The notes under the pieces: generated by a model
Told to the model about the DNA's origin: nothing
What the model saw: only the letters and a program-made list of their open reading frames with translations
The model's database searches: none
Shown: positions 51,566-59,846 of the stretch, in pieces
Numbering within the stretch: position 1 is the stretch's first letter
How the letters are laid out: each line of letters begins with the position of its first letter
Program-made: the position numbers and the translations under genes
NCBI RefSeq assembly: GCF_029028005.1
Contig: NZ_JAOTPO010000013.1
Span: forward strand, 1 to 64,000
Direction of reading: 5' to 3'
Length of the DNA: 64,000 bases
Origin: Alkalihalobacterium chitinilyticum
GTDB taxonomy: Bacteria; Bacillota; Bacilli; Bacillales; Bacillaceae_F

Positions 51566-53707
51566 TTATTGTTCCAGTAAAAACAACCCGAGTAGTAACG
51601 AACGTTGAATTAATTCACTTCGATGGATCGCTTCGGTCGGTGTATATAAATTTTTACTAGCCGGCGCGAAACCACACACGACAGGAATATTCGTTGGGAT
51701 TTCTCCAGCAGCCGTCGCGAGAAGACTCGATTCCATTCCAAATGGCAAGTTCCATTTACTGCTTAATTCTTGCAAGTGTGTAATCATCGGGTTATTATGC
51801 TTACGTAATAATGGCGGTCGTTCAACTAATGTTTCAACGTAAGCTCGCATGGCGCTAGACTTGGATGTAAACGTTTCTCGGATCTGTTTTTCTACATCTT
51901 CAGCTAGCTTTTCGTCTACATACGTGACAACGACGGTTGCATGAACGCGATGTGGCAATAACACACTGTAGCGTTGCGAACGTACGTCTTGAACAGCCAC
52001 GGTTAATTTTTTATTACGACTGCTAAATTTCTTAAGTTTTTCTGCTTTTTGAATAAAATCGCTAAGTACATCGGTTTCATTTGTTTGCTTCCCAATTCGC
52101 ATCGGATCGCCTTCCACGATAATGCTGTAATGTTTCGACCCTCGGCGTTGGTCGGCAATTTTCCCATTTGTAAATCCAGGTTGCAGGACAATGACCTGTT
52201 TAGATTTTTGTGCTGCTTTTCGTAGGGTTGAATTGCTGTAGCGCATCCCTCTTCCTTCGTCCGAATAAAAATAGACACCGACTTTCTTTTCTGACAGCAA
52301 CCCTTGTGCGTCAAGTGCTTCTAAGGCCGTTAATATGGTAACAAGACCTCCGCGGCTCGAAGCTACACCTTCCCCGTAAATCCATTCTTGCTCGGTGCGG
52401 TACGGAATCGGAAAGCCTGTTCGCTCTCCAGGGATATCGATTGGAATGACGAGTAACGTTCCATCTTCAAAGCCTTCTTTTGTTTCCCACGTCCAAGCGG
52501 ATCGTCCGTTCGTGTGTTCTTCTACGGGTTGTAAGTCTAAAGCTTTTAACCGCTCTTCTAAACGTCTGCGAATTGTGCTTAACCCGACAGGATCTTCTGT
52601 CCAACTCGAAATGTTTGTCCAACGTTTTAGATCAGCTTCAATTTTATCGCGTTTTTGTGTAATCGTTGAAATGAGTTCTAGTTGGTCTTTGCCTTCTTCT
52701 ATATTGTTATCAACAAAATAAGGACCAAAATACCGCTCGTTCGTGATGTCGATCAGCTTGTTCATTAAATCTGCATAGCTTAACCCCATCGTTTCGGCCG
52801 CGTAGACAAAAGAGCCGTCAGCCCCTAAGCTCGCCATCGAATTCACTTCTAGAATGTATGGTTTTCCATCTTTATCAATACGGAAGTCAACACGAGCACT
52901 GTCATAGCAGCCTAATGCGTTAAATGTATCGATCGCCAGCTGTTGAATTTCTTTCGTTTGTTCTTCAGAAAGCGGCGCTGGACATACCTTTTGTACAGTT
53001 CTTCCGCTTTTGTTCTTTTTATCTTCGTATGTATAGATCTGTTCTCCTTCACCGAAGACCAGTTCTACGGGCAGAAGAGCTTCAACCGGATTGTTTCCAA
53101 GAAGCCCAACGTTAACTTCTCTCCCTTCGATGTATTCCTCAACTAATGTCGGGGCTTGGAACGTTTCATAGATCAATTGAACACCAGCTCGCAGCTCTTC
53201 TTCATTGTGAACGACTTTAAGTCCGAATGAGACGGCTTCATCTTTTGGTTTTACAATGAGAGGGTATTTTAAGTTATCCATGATCGGCGAGTCCGGCTTT
53301 TCCATGACAGTAAATTTAGGTGTAGGAAGTCCTCTTTGAATTAAAATCATTTTCGTAACAACTTTATCCAATGCTAAAGCGTGCGTTTCTGGTCCTGAGC
53401 CGACATAAGGAATTCCAAGCATTTCTAAAATTCCTGGGATGTGCATGTAACGACCTTTTCCTTGAATACCATAGCTTAAGTTAAAAACAAGACCAGGTCG
53501 TTCGCCGGACACAACAGACGGCATGAATTCTTCCAGCTTCGCAATGATGTTTTTATCTCCTTCAAACGTCTTTACTTGATGGCCGCCTGCAACTAAGGCT
53601 TCCTTAATGTTTCGAATCGTTTCAAGGCCGTATTTTTCCCGGTTTTGTTTTCCGAATAAATTAATAACAGCTTGACTTTCACGGTTGTAGACAATTGCAA
53701 TTTTCAT
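51566..53707 (-). CDS. ATP-grasp amidoligase fused to a degenerate M20 peptidase-like domain
   Basis: 713 residues. Residues 1-325 are a D-Ala-D-Ala-ligase-like ATP-grasp: IPYVGSGPETHALALDKVVTK (99-119), PLIVKPKDEAVSFG (149-162), LVEEYIEGREV (188-198), DFRIDKDGKPYILEVNSMASLG (274-295). The Mg ligands Glu287 and Asn289 are present. Residues about 400-713 follow the M20 metallopeptidase pattern, but the metal ligands are changed: the HxD motif reads PID (422-424), the bridging Asp position is Ser (GVASSRGG, 447-454), DEE is DEG (483-485), and the last His is Tyr (LYTPTEAI, 687-694). The presumed general base Glu484 stays. So the ligase looks active and the peptidase part looks like a binding pseudoenzyme. 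GTGAGGG precedes the ATG; 18 bp separate it from the GGT gene. Confidence 0.85.
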   Translation of the reverse strand: MKIAIVYNRESQAVINLFGKQNREKYGLETIRNIKEALVAGGHQVKTFEGDKNIIAKLEEFMPSVVSGERPGLVFNLSYGIQGKGRYMHIPGILEMLGIPYVGSGPETHALALDKVVTKMILIQRGLPTPKFTVMEKPDSPIMDNLKYPLIVKPKDEAVSFGLKVVHNEEELRAGVQLIYETFQAPTLVEEYIEGREVNVGLLGNNPVEALLPVELVFGEGEQIYTYEDKKNKSGRTVQKVCPAPLSEEQTKEIQQLAIDTFNALGCYDSARVDFRIDKDGKPYILEVNSMASLGADGSFVYAAETMGLSYADLMNKLIDITNERYFGPYFVDNNIEEGKDQLELISTITQKRDKIEADLKRWTNISSWTEDPVGLSTIRRRLEERLKALDLQPVEEHTNGRSAWTWETKEGFEDGTLLVIPIDIPGERTGFPIPYRTEQEWIYGEGVASSRGGLVTILTALEALDAQGLLSEKKVGVYFYSDEGRGMRYSNSTLRKAAQKSKQVIVLQPGFTNGKIADQRRGSKHYSIIVEGDPMRIGKQTNETDVLSDFIQKAEKLKKFSSRNKKLTVAVQDVRSQRYSVLLPHRVHATVVVTYVDEKLAEDVEKQIRETFTSKSSAMRAYVETLVERPPLLRKHNNPMITHLQELSSKWNLPFGMESSLLATAAGEIPTNIPVVCGFAPASKNLYTPTEAIHRSELIQRSLLLGLFLLEQ

Positions 53708-53725
53708 TACGCCCTCACCCTTCTA

Positions 53726-55336
53726 TTAGGTTAATGTATCTGGTCCTTTTGCTGTTCCATCTCTTCGCAGGTCGGCCACTCCATAAAATGGTTCGTCCCG
53801 TTTTTTCGGGAACTGTATGCCTTGGACACAGCCTAGGTAAAAACTATAAGCCCCTCTTCGTTTTAATTCAAACCCGGTATTTGTTAGTGCTGATAAGACA
53901 TCCTCAGTAAATCTTGCTTTTTCAATTAAAAGCTGTCCAGTGTCTGAAGAATGAAACCTCGGCGCGGCAATGGCTGCATCTAAGTTTTCGTTACGGTCAA
54001 TTAATCTTGTAATCACTTGCGCCAGCGAAGTCGAAATGCGGCTGCTACCTGGACTGCCTAGTAAAAATCTTGGTGTACCTTCTTTAAAAATAAGCGTCGG
54101 TGCGACACTGCTCCAAGGCTTTCCGCCGGGTAAAAGATAATAGGGATGGGTCATATTTTTATAATCGAACGCACTCATATAGTTGTTGTAAAAGAAGCCA
54201 AGCCCTTCAGCCATTCGTTTACTACCAAATACGAGTTCAATCGATTGAGTGATTCCGATTGCATTTCCGTCTCTGTCTGCTACTGAAAGATGAGTTGTTT
54301 CACCTGAAGTAGGAGGTGCTGGATACAAATCTGGTAAATTTGTTTCGGCAATTCTAGTAATGAGTTGAGCGACTTCTGCTGCATATTCTTTATCCAACAT
54401 GAGATTATTAACGGTTTGTAAATAATAATCAGGATGGATCGGCATGTTCTGTCGATTCGTTAGCGCAAATTGGAACGCTAAAGCAGAGAGAACGGCACCG
54501 ATCGGCTCCTCTGTATTCAGTATGTCAGGAGAAAAGCTTTCTAATGTATTTAAAATTTGAATGAGCACTCTTCCTGCTCCAGGAGGCGGGAAAGTATAAA
54601 GGTCGTACCCTCTGTAGCTGCTCGAAAGCACATCTCTTTCTACAGGAAGCGGGATTTGACATAGATCAGCTTCTGTTATTAAGCCGTCTCGATTTTTCAT
54701 ATCCTCGATTATTTGTTGCCCGATCGTACCTACATAAAAATCTTGCCAGCCTCTTTCCACCATCGTTTCTAGGGTGGTTGCAAGTTCTGGCTGCTGGATG
54801 AGTTGACCCGTATTTTTCGGTTCACCATTCTCAAAATAGTTTTTGACAATGGAAGGGTCTTCACGTAAATGATCCGCTTCTTTTTTGAGTAACTTGTGGA
54901 TTAATGGAGAAACAGTAAAGCCTTCTTTGGCTGCACGGATCGCTGGCGCTGCGACTTCAGCAAATGTCAGCTTGCCATACGATTCTTGCATATATCCTAA
55001 AGTGGCAGGTGTAGATGGAACGGTCGTTGATTTCAGTCCTAGTTTAATCGGTTTTTCTGGTGTTTTCATCGGTTGAACATTGAAAGGAGCACGCGAGGAT
55101 CCGTCTAAAGCAAATACGCGATCATCTTCCTTTAAATAAAGCAACGCCATCGATTGCCCGCCAATCCCTGAAGCTTGCGGTTCGGTAACCCCCAAACAAA
55201 GAGCGGCTGCAACAGCAGCATCCACCGCATTACCGCCTTTTTCCAGCATCTCAACGCCAGCATCTGTCGCGGGCTTCGAAGCTGTCGAAACCATGCCATA
55301 CAAACTGTTCGCCGTATAATCTTTTGTTTTTTTCAT
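53726..55336 (-). CDS. Gamma-glutamyltransferase family protein, no signal peptide
   Basis: 536 residues of the GGT N-terminal nucleophile hydrolase family. The nucleophile Thr347 starts the small-subunit motif TTHLSVADRDGNAIG, behind the processing site PTSGE. The large-subunit motifs GGNAVDAAVAAALCLGVTEPQASGIGG (residues 34-60) and the small-subunit motif LGSPGSSRI near 425 are intact. It cleaves or transfers gamma-glutamyl groups. Bacillus GGTs are usually secreted, but this one begins MKKTKDYTANSLYGMV with no signal peptide, so it should be cytoplasmic. First gene of the operon with the ATP-grasp fusion and FGase-like genes. Its ribosome binding site is weak, and a structured RNA lies about 100-220 bp upstream. 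Confidence 0.9.
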   Translation of the reverse strand: MKKTKDYTANSLYGMVSTASKPATDAGVEMLEKGGNAVDAAVAAALCLGVTEPQASGIGGQSMALLYLKEDDRVFALDGSSRAPFNVQPMKTPEKPIKLGLKSTTVPSTPATLGYMQESYGKLTFAEVAAPAIRAAKEGFTVSPLIHKLLKKEADHLREDPSIVKNYFENGEPKNTGQLIQQPELATTLETMVERGWQDFYVGTIGQQIIEDMKNRDGLITEADLCQIPLPVERDVLSSSYRGYDLYTFPPPGAGRVLIQILNTLESFSPDILNTEEPIGAVLSALAFQFALTNRQNMPIHPDYYLQTVNNLMLDKEYAAEVAQLITRIAETNLPDLYPAPPTSGETTHLSVADRDGNAIGITQSIELVFGSKRMAEGLGFFYNNYMSAFDYKNMTHPYYLLPGGKPWSSVAPTLIFKEGTPRFLLGSPGSSRISTSLAQVITRLIDRNENLDAAIAAPRFHSSDTGQLLIEKARFTEDVLSALTNTGFELKRRGAYSFYLGCVQGIQFPKKRDEPFYGVADLRRDGTAKGPDTLT

Positions 55337-55434
55337 TCGTGTTCGCCATACTTTCTTTAGAAGATAAAGTGAAACTTTTTTAGTGGGGTTTGCTCATTCG
55401 CCACTGAAAATTAGTTGAACGAATCGGGTTGTTA

Positions 55435-55560
55435 CTGAGGCCCACACGATGTGGGTCACACAGACGTTGCCACAGGACGTGGCGACCTTAGTCTGTGTTC
55501 AATCCTCTTCCACTTAGCCTATTTTGCTTCCTAACATGCTTGAAGTGGGAGTTTTAGCGC
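55435..55560 (-). ncRNA. Structured RNA resembling a HEARO/IscB omega RNA, without a nuclease gene
   Basis: Read on the minus strand there are three stacked elements. First, CCACTT (plus 55543-55548 side) closes with AAGTGG (55510-55515 side) over a loop of about 27 nt. Second is a two-level stem: ACACAGAC with GTCTGTGT (plus 55458-55465 and 55491-55498), containing GTCGCCAC with GTGGCAAC (55466-55473 and 55479-55486). Third, CCCACA with TGTGGG (55441-55446 and 55450-55455). The CACAGACTAAG string after the first stem resembles the CACAG-RCTRAG core I recall from IscB omega RNAs. No iscB or isrB is in the window. It lies upstream of and codirectional with the GGT operon, so a cis-regulatory role is the alternative. 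Confidence 0.5.
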
Positions 55561-55751
55561 CAGTTAAACGGGATAAATAATTTTCTTATTCTTGAATATT
55601 TTACCACAATATAAATCACTTAAGCGTAGATTATTTTATGTTAAATTGGTTACAAAATGCGCTTGTCCGAGTGATATTTTTATATATAGAAGGAATTTAC
55701 AGTTCTTTTTTGAGGACACCTACTTGAAGGGTTCGACAAACTTTTAACTAA

Positions 55752-55777
55752 ATAAAAAAGAACAAGCTTTCGCCTGT
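55752..55777 (-). terminator. Terminator of the MarR gene
   Basis: ACAAGC (55762-55767) pairs with GCCTGT (55772-55777) including a G-U pair; the minus strand continues TCTTTTTTATT. A frame at 55680-55865 on the same strand has no support as a gene. Confidence 0.65.
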
Positions 55778-55872
55778 CCTCTCGTTCATCGTCCGATTCA
55801 TTGTTATATTCATTTTTTGCAAACACTAACCATTGCTGCGTTCCAATGGTTAAACTATACAACAAAATCCAA

Positions 55873-56370
55873 CTACGCCCCGTGAGTATCTCGTTTACTT
55901 GACTTTTCTACCCATTCCACAAATTCTCTTCCATGAAAATGCTGGTTTAATTCTTGTTGGAAGTCGGCTAACTGTTCCATGAATTTCTTATTTTCCTCAC
56001 TGTTCGCTATGAATTGATCAATATAGGCTTGGAGCTTCAGAGTACCCTCGTAAGACGTTCTTACTTTTTCAGCGCCTAATTCAGTTAACTTCACATAGGA
56101 TACTCTCAGATCTCTTTCATCCTTTTCAATGCTAATAAGTCCTTTTTGCGTTAACCGTTTCGTTACTTGCATAACCGTTGATATATCAATTAAACCGAGT
56201 TGAGCTAGCTTTGACATCGATATAATCTTTTCATAATAAACGATGCTCAATAGATGATGCTCGGCTTGCGTTAACCCTAACGCTTGAACCGATTTTTTCC
56301 ACTCTTCATCTAATATTTTATATGTCGCACGTAAGTAATTAATAAGCTTGTGTATATTAGTGTAATCCAT
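55873..56370 (-). CDS. MarR family transcriptional regulator (Hpr/ScoC-like)
   Basis: 165 residues from the ATG at 56370, behind AGGAGG; 11 upstream codons of the longer frame are dropped. Winged helix pattern ALGLTQAEHHLLSIVYYEKIISMSKLAQLGLIDISTVMQVTKRLTQKGLISIEKDERDLRVSYVKLTELG, with the wing DERDLRVSY. The EHHLLSI, ISMSKLAQLG and DISTVM spacing recalls Hpr/ScoC of B. subtilis, a transition-state repressor of proteases and sporulation, but the C-terminal extension of ScoC is missing. It may regulate the neighbouring YdhR-like gene (same strand, upstream) or distant targets. Confidence 0.87.
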   Translation of the reverse strand: MDYTNIHKLINYLRATYKILDEEWKKSVQALGLTQAEHHLLSIVYYEKIISMSKLAQLGLIDISTVMQVTKRLTQKGLISIEKDERDLRVSYVKLTELGAEKVRTSYEGTLKLQAYIDQFIANSEENKKFMEQLADFQQELNQHFHGREFVEWVEKSSKRDTHGA

Positions 56371-56658
56371 TTTATTCCTCCTACTAAAAATGAATTTCAC
56401 CATATCTATCCATAGGTCTACATCTTATTTCCTTGTGGAGTTTTTTTAGTTACCTTCACATTGAAATAATTATGTAATTACCGAATTTAGGTGAAGTTGT
56501 ATGTACTACTATTTTACTTAATATTGCGCCATATATATGTTGCTAGTTGCCACATCGTATTTTGTTATGTATGTATTTTATTGGGTTGTGATTACCGTAG
56601 ATCCTGTGAGTATTTGATTAGTGTGTTGAGGAATAGCACGCTCTTAAATTTTATAAAC

Positions 56659-56684
56659 AAAAAAACAAGACTTTGAAAGTCCTG
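56659..56684 (-). terminator. Terminator of the YdhR-like gene
   Basis: CAAGACTTT pairs with AAAGTCCTG (56666-56684) with a 3-nt loop on the minus strand, then seven T residues. The rest of the 56371-56760 gap is AT-rich; a frame at 56491-56676 is not supported. Confidence 0.7.
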
Positions 56685-56760
56685 CTCCATGGTCATCCAC
56701 CTTTTGTATTTTCTCATATAACATTTGTTTACAAATGCTTAATAATTTTAATAATATTTA

Positions 56761-57066
56761 TTACTTAATTGGCCCATTATTGATTTTCGACAATGCTTCA
56801 TTCACTTCAAATAGTTTGGCATGAACGGGTTCGATTCCATAGTCATTTAAGCGTGACATGTGCATTTTTAAATAATTCTGTGCTGTCTGTTTCGAAGCGA
56901 ATAAATAAATGCCGCCGGCTTCTTTTGACTCGGGATTTTCAGTCCAGATCTTCCATAGCAGGCCTTCTTCTTCATTGATACTTTTGGCTAACTCTCTAAA
57001 AGCATCCACCATCTCATCACCAAACGGACCATCCATTGGAAAATCGACTTGTAAAATATAAGCCAT
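56761..57066 (-). CDS. YdhR-like monooxygenase family protein
   Basis: 101 residues from the ATG at 57066, 9 bp behind AAGGAG (the longer frame to 57108 spans that site). Ferredoxin-like dimeric barrel typical of YdhR: AYILQVDFPMDGPFGDEMVDAFRELAKSINEEEGLLWKIWTENPESKEAGGIYLFASKQTAQNYL. E. coli YdhR and relatives are thought to oxygenate aromatic compounds without cofactor; substrate unknown. A MarR regulator gene lies downstream on the same strand. Confidence 0.85.
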   Translation of the reverse strand: MAYILQVDFPMDGPFGDEMVDAFRELAKSINEEEGLLWKIWTENPESKEAGGIYLFASKQTAQNYLKMHMSRLNDYGIEPVHAKLFEVNEALSKINNGPIK

Positions 57067-57212
57067 ACCTATCTCTCCTTTAGTGTTACTTTTAGAAATA
57101 TTATACAATTAATTTCATTCATGAATCTTTTTGTTATGTGAAGGTTTTGTGCCATCTATCATAAAAAATAGGGTGTAATCCATAAAGGGAGTTCCTAGTT
57201 GTACATACTCCT

Positions 57213-57300
57213 TTTACATAAAAGTTCATAGTTTGAACTACCCACCACTTAACTGCTCTTGCGAGCTGTTTGAAGTGGGGGATTCCTAAGACCACCAGCG
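57213..57300 (-). ncRNA. Omega RNA (reRNA) of the TnpB element with predicted guide
   Basis: At the 3' end of tnpB, CCACTT (57245-57250) pairs with AAGTGG (57273-57278), and inside it GCTC (57255-57258) pairs with GAGC (57263-57266). The minus strand then reads GGGTAGTTCAA and leaves the element at about 57233. In IS605-type elements the TnpB guide RNA ends beyond the right end, so the 16-20 nt at 57213-57232 (minus strand) would be the current guide. The scaffold probably extends into the 3' end of the tnpB frame. Confidence 0.65.
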
Positions 57301-58614
57301 TAACCGCTAGTTATGGATTAGGCTAACCCCGTCGCACCGACGGTTAGAAGTCTTATCGCTTCGTTTCTAAGATTTTGTCCTGCGTTAACATCTCTTTGGT
57401 GATGGGCTCCACACTTGCATGTCCACTCACGCAAATTTAGATCTTTAACGTCTTTGTTTTTGTAGCCACAACTCGAACAAAGCTGAGAACTTGGGAAGGT
57501 CTTACTCACTTCCACTACTTTCTTTCCGTACCATTTAGCCTTGTATTTCAACATGACCTTAAATTGATACCAAGACACATCAGCGATAGCTTGAGCTGTT
57601 TTCTCATTTTTCATCATGTTAGACACTTGCAAATTTTCGTTTCCGATAACATCGTGGTTTTTGATAATATCGGTAGAGGTTTTGTGTAAGAAATCCTTCC
57701 GCTTGTTTTCAATTTTCTCATGAACACGAGCTACTTTAATTCGTTGTTTATTCCAGTTGCTAGAACCGAACACTCGCCTAGAAAGCACCTGCTGAGCCTT
57801 TGCTAATTTTTGCTCTAACGACTTAAAATAACGATTATTTTTGTATATCGTACCATCCGCAAGGGTTGCGAAGTCTTTTAGTCCTAAATCAACGCCTGTA
57901 CTGGAGTTTGTTTTCGGCAGTTGAATTACTTCTGTTTCAGCTAAGATGGATACAAAGTACTTTCCACTTGGATTACGTCTAATGGTTGCATTGATAATCC
58001 GTCCATCCACTTCACGACTTTTAGCAAACCGAACAAGACCAAGTTTAGGTAACTTGATGTATTTATCCTGAACAGCGATATTTCCGTTGGTTTGCTTTGT
58101 GGTATAGGATTGCACCTTGTTCTTCTTACTTTTGAATTTAGGAGCTTTATTTTGCTTCTTGTAATAGCGTTGGTACGAATCAGCTAAATTTTCAACCGAC
58201 TTTTGAAGGGAGATACTGTCCACTTCTTTTAAGAAAGGATAGTGCGCTTTCAACTGGCGAACGGCTTTAATAGAGTCATATTTATTGAAAAAGTCGCCCT
58301 TCCAATGGTTTGATAGCAACTGTCCGTTTTGTACCATCTCTTCGACGATGTACCAATAAGCGTCTTTTTGTTTTTGCTTGCCGAGGAAGTAGTTGAACAC
58401 GAACCTTAAACATCCGATCGTTTTGTTGATTAACTCAATTTGTCTTGGATTAGGGAAGATACGAAATTTAAACGCCTTTTTAACTAGCATGAACTCACCT
58501 CACTTTGAAGAACGTACGTTCTTATTGTACCAAACCAGTGAGTGTTTTGGCTATCGCCAACCGCCATTCATCTCCCCCTTACCGCTGAAAAACCTCAGCG
58601 ATTGAAGAGGGAGT
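57233..58614 (-). mobile_element. IS200/IS605-family element of the IS1341 type (tnpB only)
   Basis: A lone tnpB lies between terminal hairpins. The right end is at 57245-57278, finishing in TTCAA at about 57233. The left end contains CTCCCCCTT (58572-58580) with AAGAGGGAG (58605-58613), enclosing CGCTGA with TCAGCG (58583-58600), plus TTGGC-TATC-GCCAA at 58547-58560. No tnpA is present, so the element needs a Y1 transposase in trans. The left boundary is approximate; TTTAT in the flank at about 58627 may be part of the target/TAM region. It is inserted between the YdhR-like gene and a small Tyr/Pro-rich gene, disrupting neither. Confidence 0.8.
57318..58490 (-). CDS. tnpB: TnpB RNA-guided nuclease
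   Basis: 390 residues, complete. Helix-turn-helix start ([32 protein letters not shown]), the OrfB_IS605 region, then the split RuvC site: Asp201 ([10 protein letters not shown]), Glu285 (IGNENLQV) and Asp367 (RDVNAGQNL). A CxxC...CxC zinc ribbon between the last two has cysteines 338, 341, 358 and 360. All catalytic residues are intact, so an active omega-RNA-guided DNA nuclease is expected, which would favour retention of the element. GAGGTG precedes the ATG. The 3' end overlaps the start of the omega RNA. Confidence 0.96.
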   Translation of the reverse strand: MLVKKAFKFRIFPNPRQIELINKTIGCLRFVFNYFLGKQKQKDAYWYIVEEMVQNGQLLSNHWKGDFFNKYDSIKAVRQLKAHYPFLKEVDSISLQKSVENLADSYQRYYKKQNKAPKFKSKKNKVQSYTTKQTNGNIAVQDKYIKLPKLGLVRFAKSREVDGRIINATIRRNPSGKYFVSILAETEVIQLPKTNSSTGVDLGLKDFATLADGTIYKNNRYFKSLEQKLAKAQQVLSRRVFGSSNWNKQRIKVARVHEKIENKRKDFLHKTSTDIIKNHDVIGNENLQVSNMMKNEKTAQAIADVSWYQFKVMLKYKAKWYGKKVVEVSKTFPSSQLCSSCGYKNKDVKDLNLREWTCKCGAHHQRDVNAGQNLRNEAIRLLTVGATGLA

Positions 58615-58663
58615 CTTCTGTCGGATAAAGATAAAGGTAATCCAAAAGTCAGGAGGAATTGCT

Positions 58664-58882
58664 ATGTATAGCTTTAATTTTTGGCAACATCCTTTGTACG
58701 AGCAAACGAAAGGTAAACAAGCATTCATTCACGAGTATTTAGAAAAAAGAAAAGTGATGAATAACTACCCTACAAATACTTATTCGTATCCTCAGTACAC
58801 AACCTATTATCCGGTTCGTTCCGTTACGAATTCACCTGTTCCTTCCTATCCTTCCTATCCTGCTTTTTCATCGTTTGGATAG
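58664..58882 (+). CDS. Tyr/Pro-rich small protein, possibly a spore coat component
   Basis: 72 residues with AGGAGG 8 bp before the ATG. An N-terminal charged part (FWQHPLYEQTKGKQAFIHEYLEKRK) is followed by a low-complexity tail rich in Tyr, Pro, Ser and Thr (YSYPQYTTYYP, VPSYPSYPAFSSFG). Such tails are common in Bacillus spore coat or crust proteins, but no family is recognised and the coat idea is inference. Just outside the TnpB element. Confidence 0.6.
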   Translation: MYSFNFWQHPLYEQTKGKQAFIHEYLEKRKVMNNYPTNTYSYPQYTTYYPVRSVTNSPVPSYPSYPAFSSFG

Positions 58883-59000
58883 AATACAATGGATATTATT
58901 ATAAAAGAGTGCCATGAGTAACAAGGACTTTTACGGTTTATAACTTAGAAGAAACTAAATGCAAAATATTTTAGGGCTTCTAGAGTTCCCCCCTTACTTT

Positions 59001-59321
59001 TTACTTTGCTTTATTCCATTCTGGTATTAGCTTGTTTATCAGATATTTTTCGGCCAGTTCTATTTGCTCGTTATTGTCTATGGTGCATATTTTCAACTCG
59101 ATATCTTCCTTGTTTAGAGTAACTAAATGATTGAGATGACAATTGGTACTTTGTCCGTCAATATAACAGTTTTTCGGATTAATTTTCCCGTACCCTTGGT
59201 TGATTCTCTTTTTAAATGTGTCGCGGCATCTCCCAATATAGTTGAGTTTTCCGTTTACTAGATACGCATAGAGACCCTTTTGATCTAGAAAACGTAAACA
59301 AGATATTTTTATTATAAACAA
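59001..59321 (-). CDS. GIY-YIG nuclease domain protein, probably truncated at the 5' end
   Basis: 106 residues. The GIY-YIG core is visible: GLYAYLVNGKLNYIGR (residues 16-31, GLY and YIG), then RCRDTFKKRINQGYGKINPKNC with the conserved Arg, and a C-terminal Glu in IELAEKYLINKLIPEWN. The start is a TTG with no ribosome binding site, and the domain begins almost at once, whereas relatives of this kind often carry an N-terminal segment. It may be a remnant of a longer gene. GIY-YIG nucleases occur in restriction systems, repair and mobile introns; with a tnpB element 0.4 kb away, a mobile origin is plausible. Confidence 0.6.
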   Translation of the reverse strand: MFIIKISCLRFLDQKGLYAYLVNGKLNYIGRCRDTFKKRINQGYGKINPKNCYIDGQSTNCHLNHLVTLNKEDIELKICTIDNNEQIELAEKYLINKLIPEWNKAK

Positions 59322-59441
59322 AAAGGTACACTAATTCTGGTATACCTTTCCATTAGTATTTTGAATTTGAGTGATTTATTAGTGTGTATATAGTTATCCA
59401 ATTATTTCTCTTACTCTTACTCTAAAACGTAATTTCAACGT

Positions 59442-59478
59442 AAAAAGGGCATAAATCCTCAATGGATCCATACCCTTC
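59442..59478 (-). terminator. Terminator of the DUF1292 gene
   Basis: AAGGGCATAAATCC pairs with GGATCCATACCCTT (59464-59477); the minus strand continues with TTTTT. Confidence 0.8.
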
Positions 59479-59501
59479 ACTTATTCTTTTTAAAAGAAGA
59501 T

Positions 59502-59780
59502 TTATCCTTCTTGTCCCACTTCTTCTATGTACGCGTTAAATTTCGCTTCGACTTGCTGCCACTCTTCGTCACTTAATTCATCAAAGAATAGCGTTCCTTC
59601 TTCGTCTTCAGTATAGCTGAACGAGATAATGTTTGGATCTTTGTCTGGATTCTCTAAGTCTGCGCTTAGACCTGCTACTAAATAGTGTTTTTCATTGAGT
59701 TCACACGTATAAAGTACTTCATACAGCTCTTCGTTGCCTTCATCTCCAAAGTATAATTCTTCGCCAATTTCAACAGCCAT
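59502..59780 (-). CDS. DUF1292 family protein (YrzB-like)
   Basis: 92 residues, very acidic. Family pattern: a strand-rich core with ELYEVLYTCELNEKHYLVAGLS and a C-terminal EEGTLFFDELSDEEWQQVEAKFNAYIEE helix. YrzB in B. subtilis sits in the yrrL-yrrK-yrzB cluster and has no known function; here it stands alone. AAGGAGG precedes the ATG, and a terminator follows. Confidence 0.85.
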   Translation of the reverse strand: MAVEIGEELYFGDEGNEELYEVLYTCELNEKHYLVAGLSADLENPDKDPNIISFSYTEDEEGTLFFDELSDEEWQQVEAKFNAYIEEVGQEG

Positions 59781-59846
59781 TTGCTTACCCTCCTTTTTCT
59801 TTAGTATGTTTCATTGTACGACTATCTATCATTAAAAAGAAAGTGA

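Noticed and set aside
55680-55865. Minus-strand 61-codon frame after the MarR gene
   Set aside because: It contains the MarR terminator and has no ribosome binding site.
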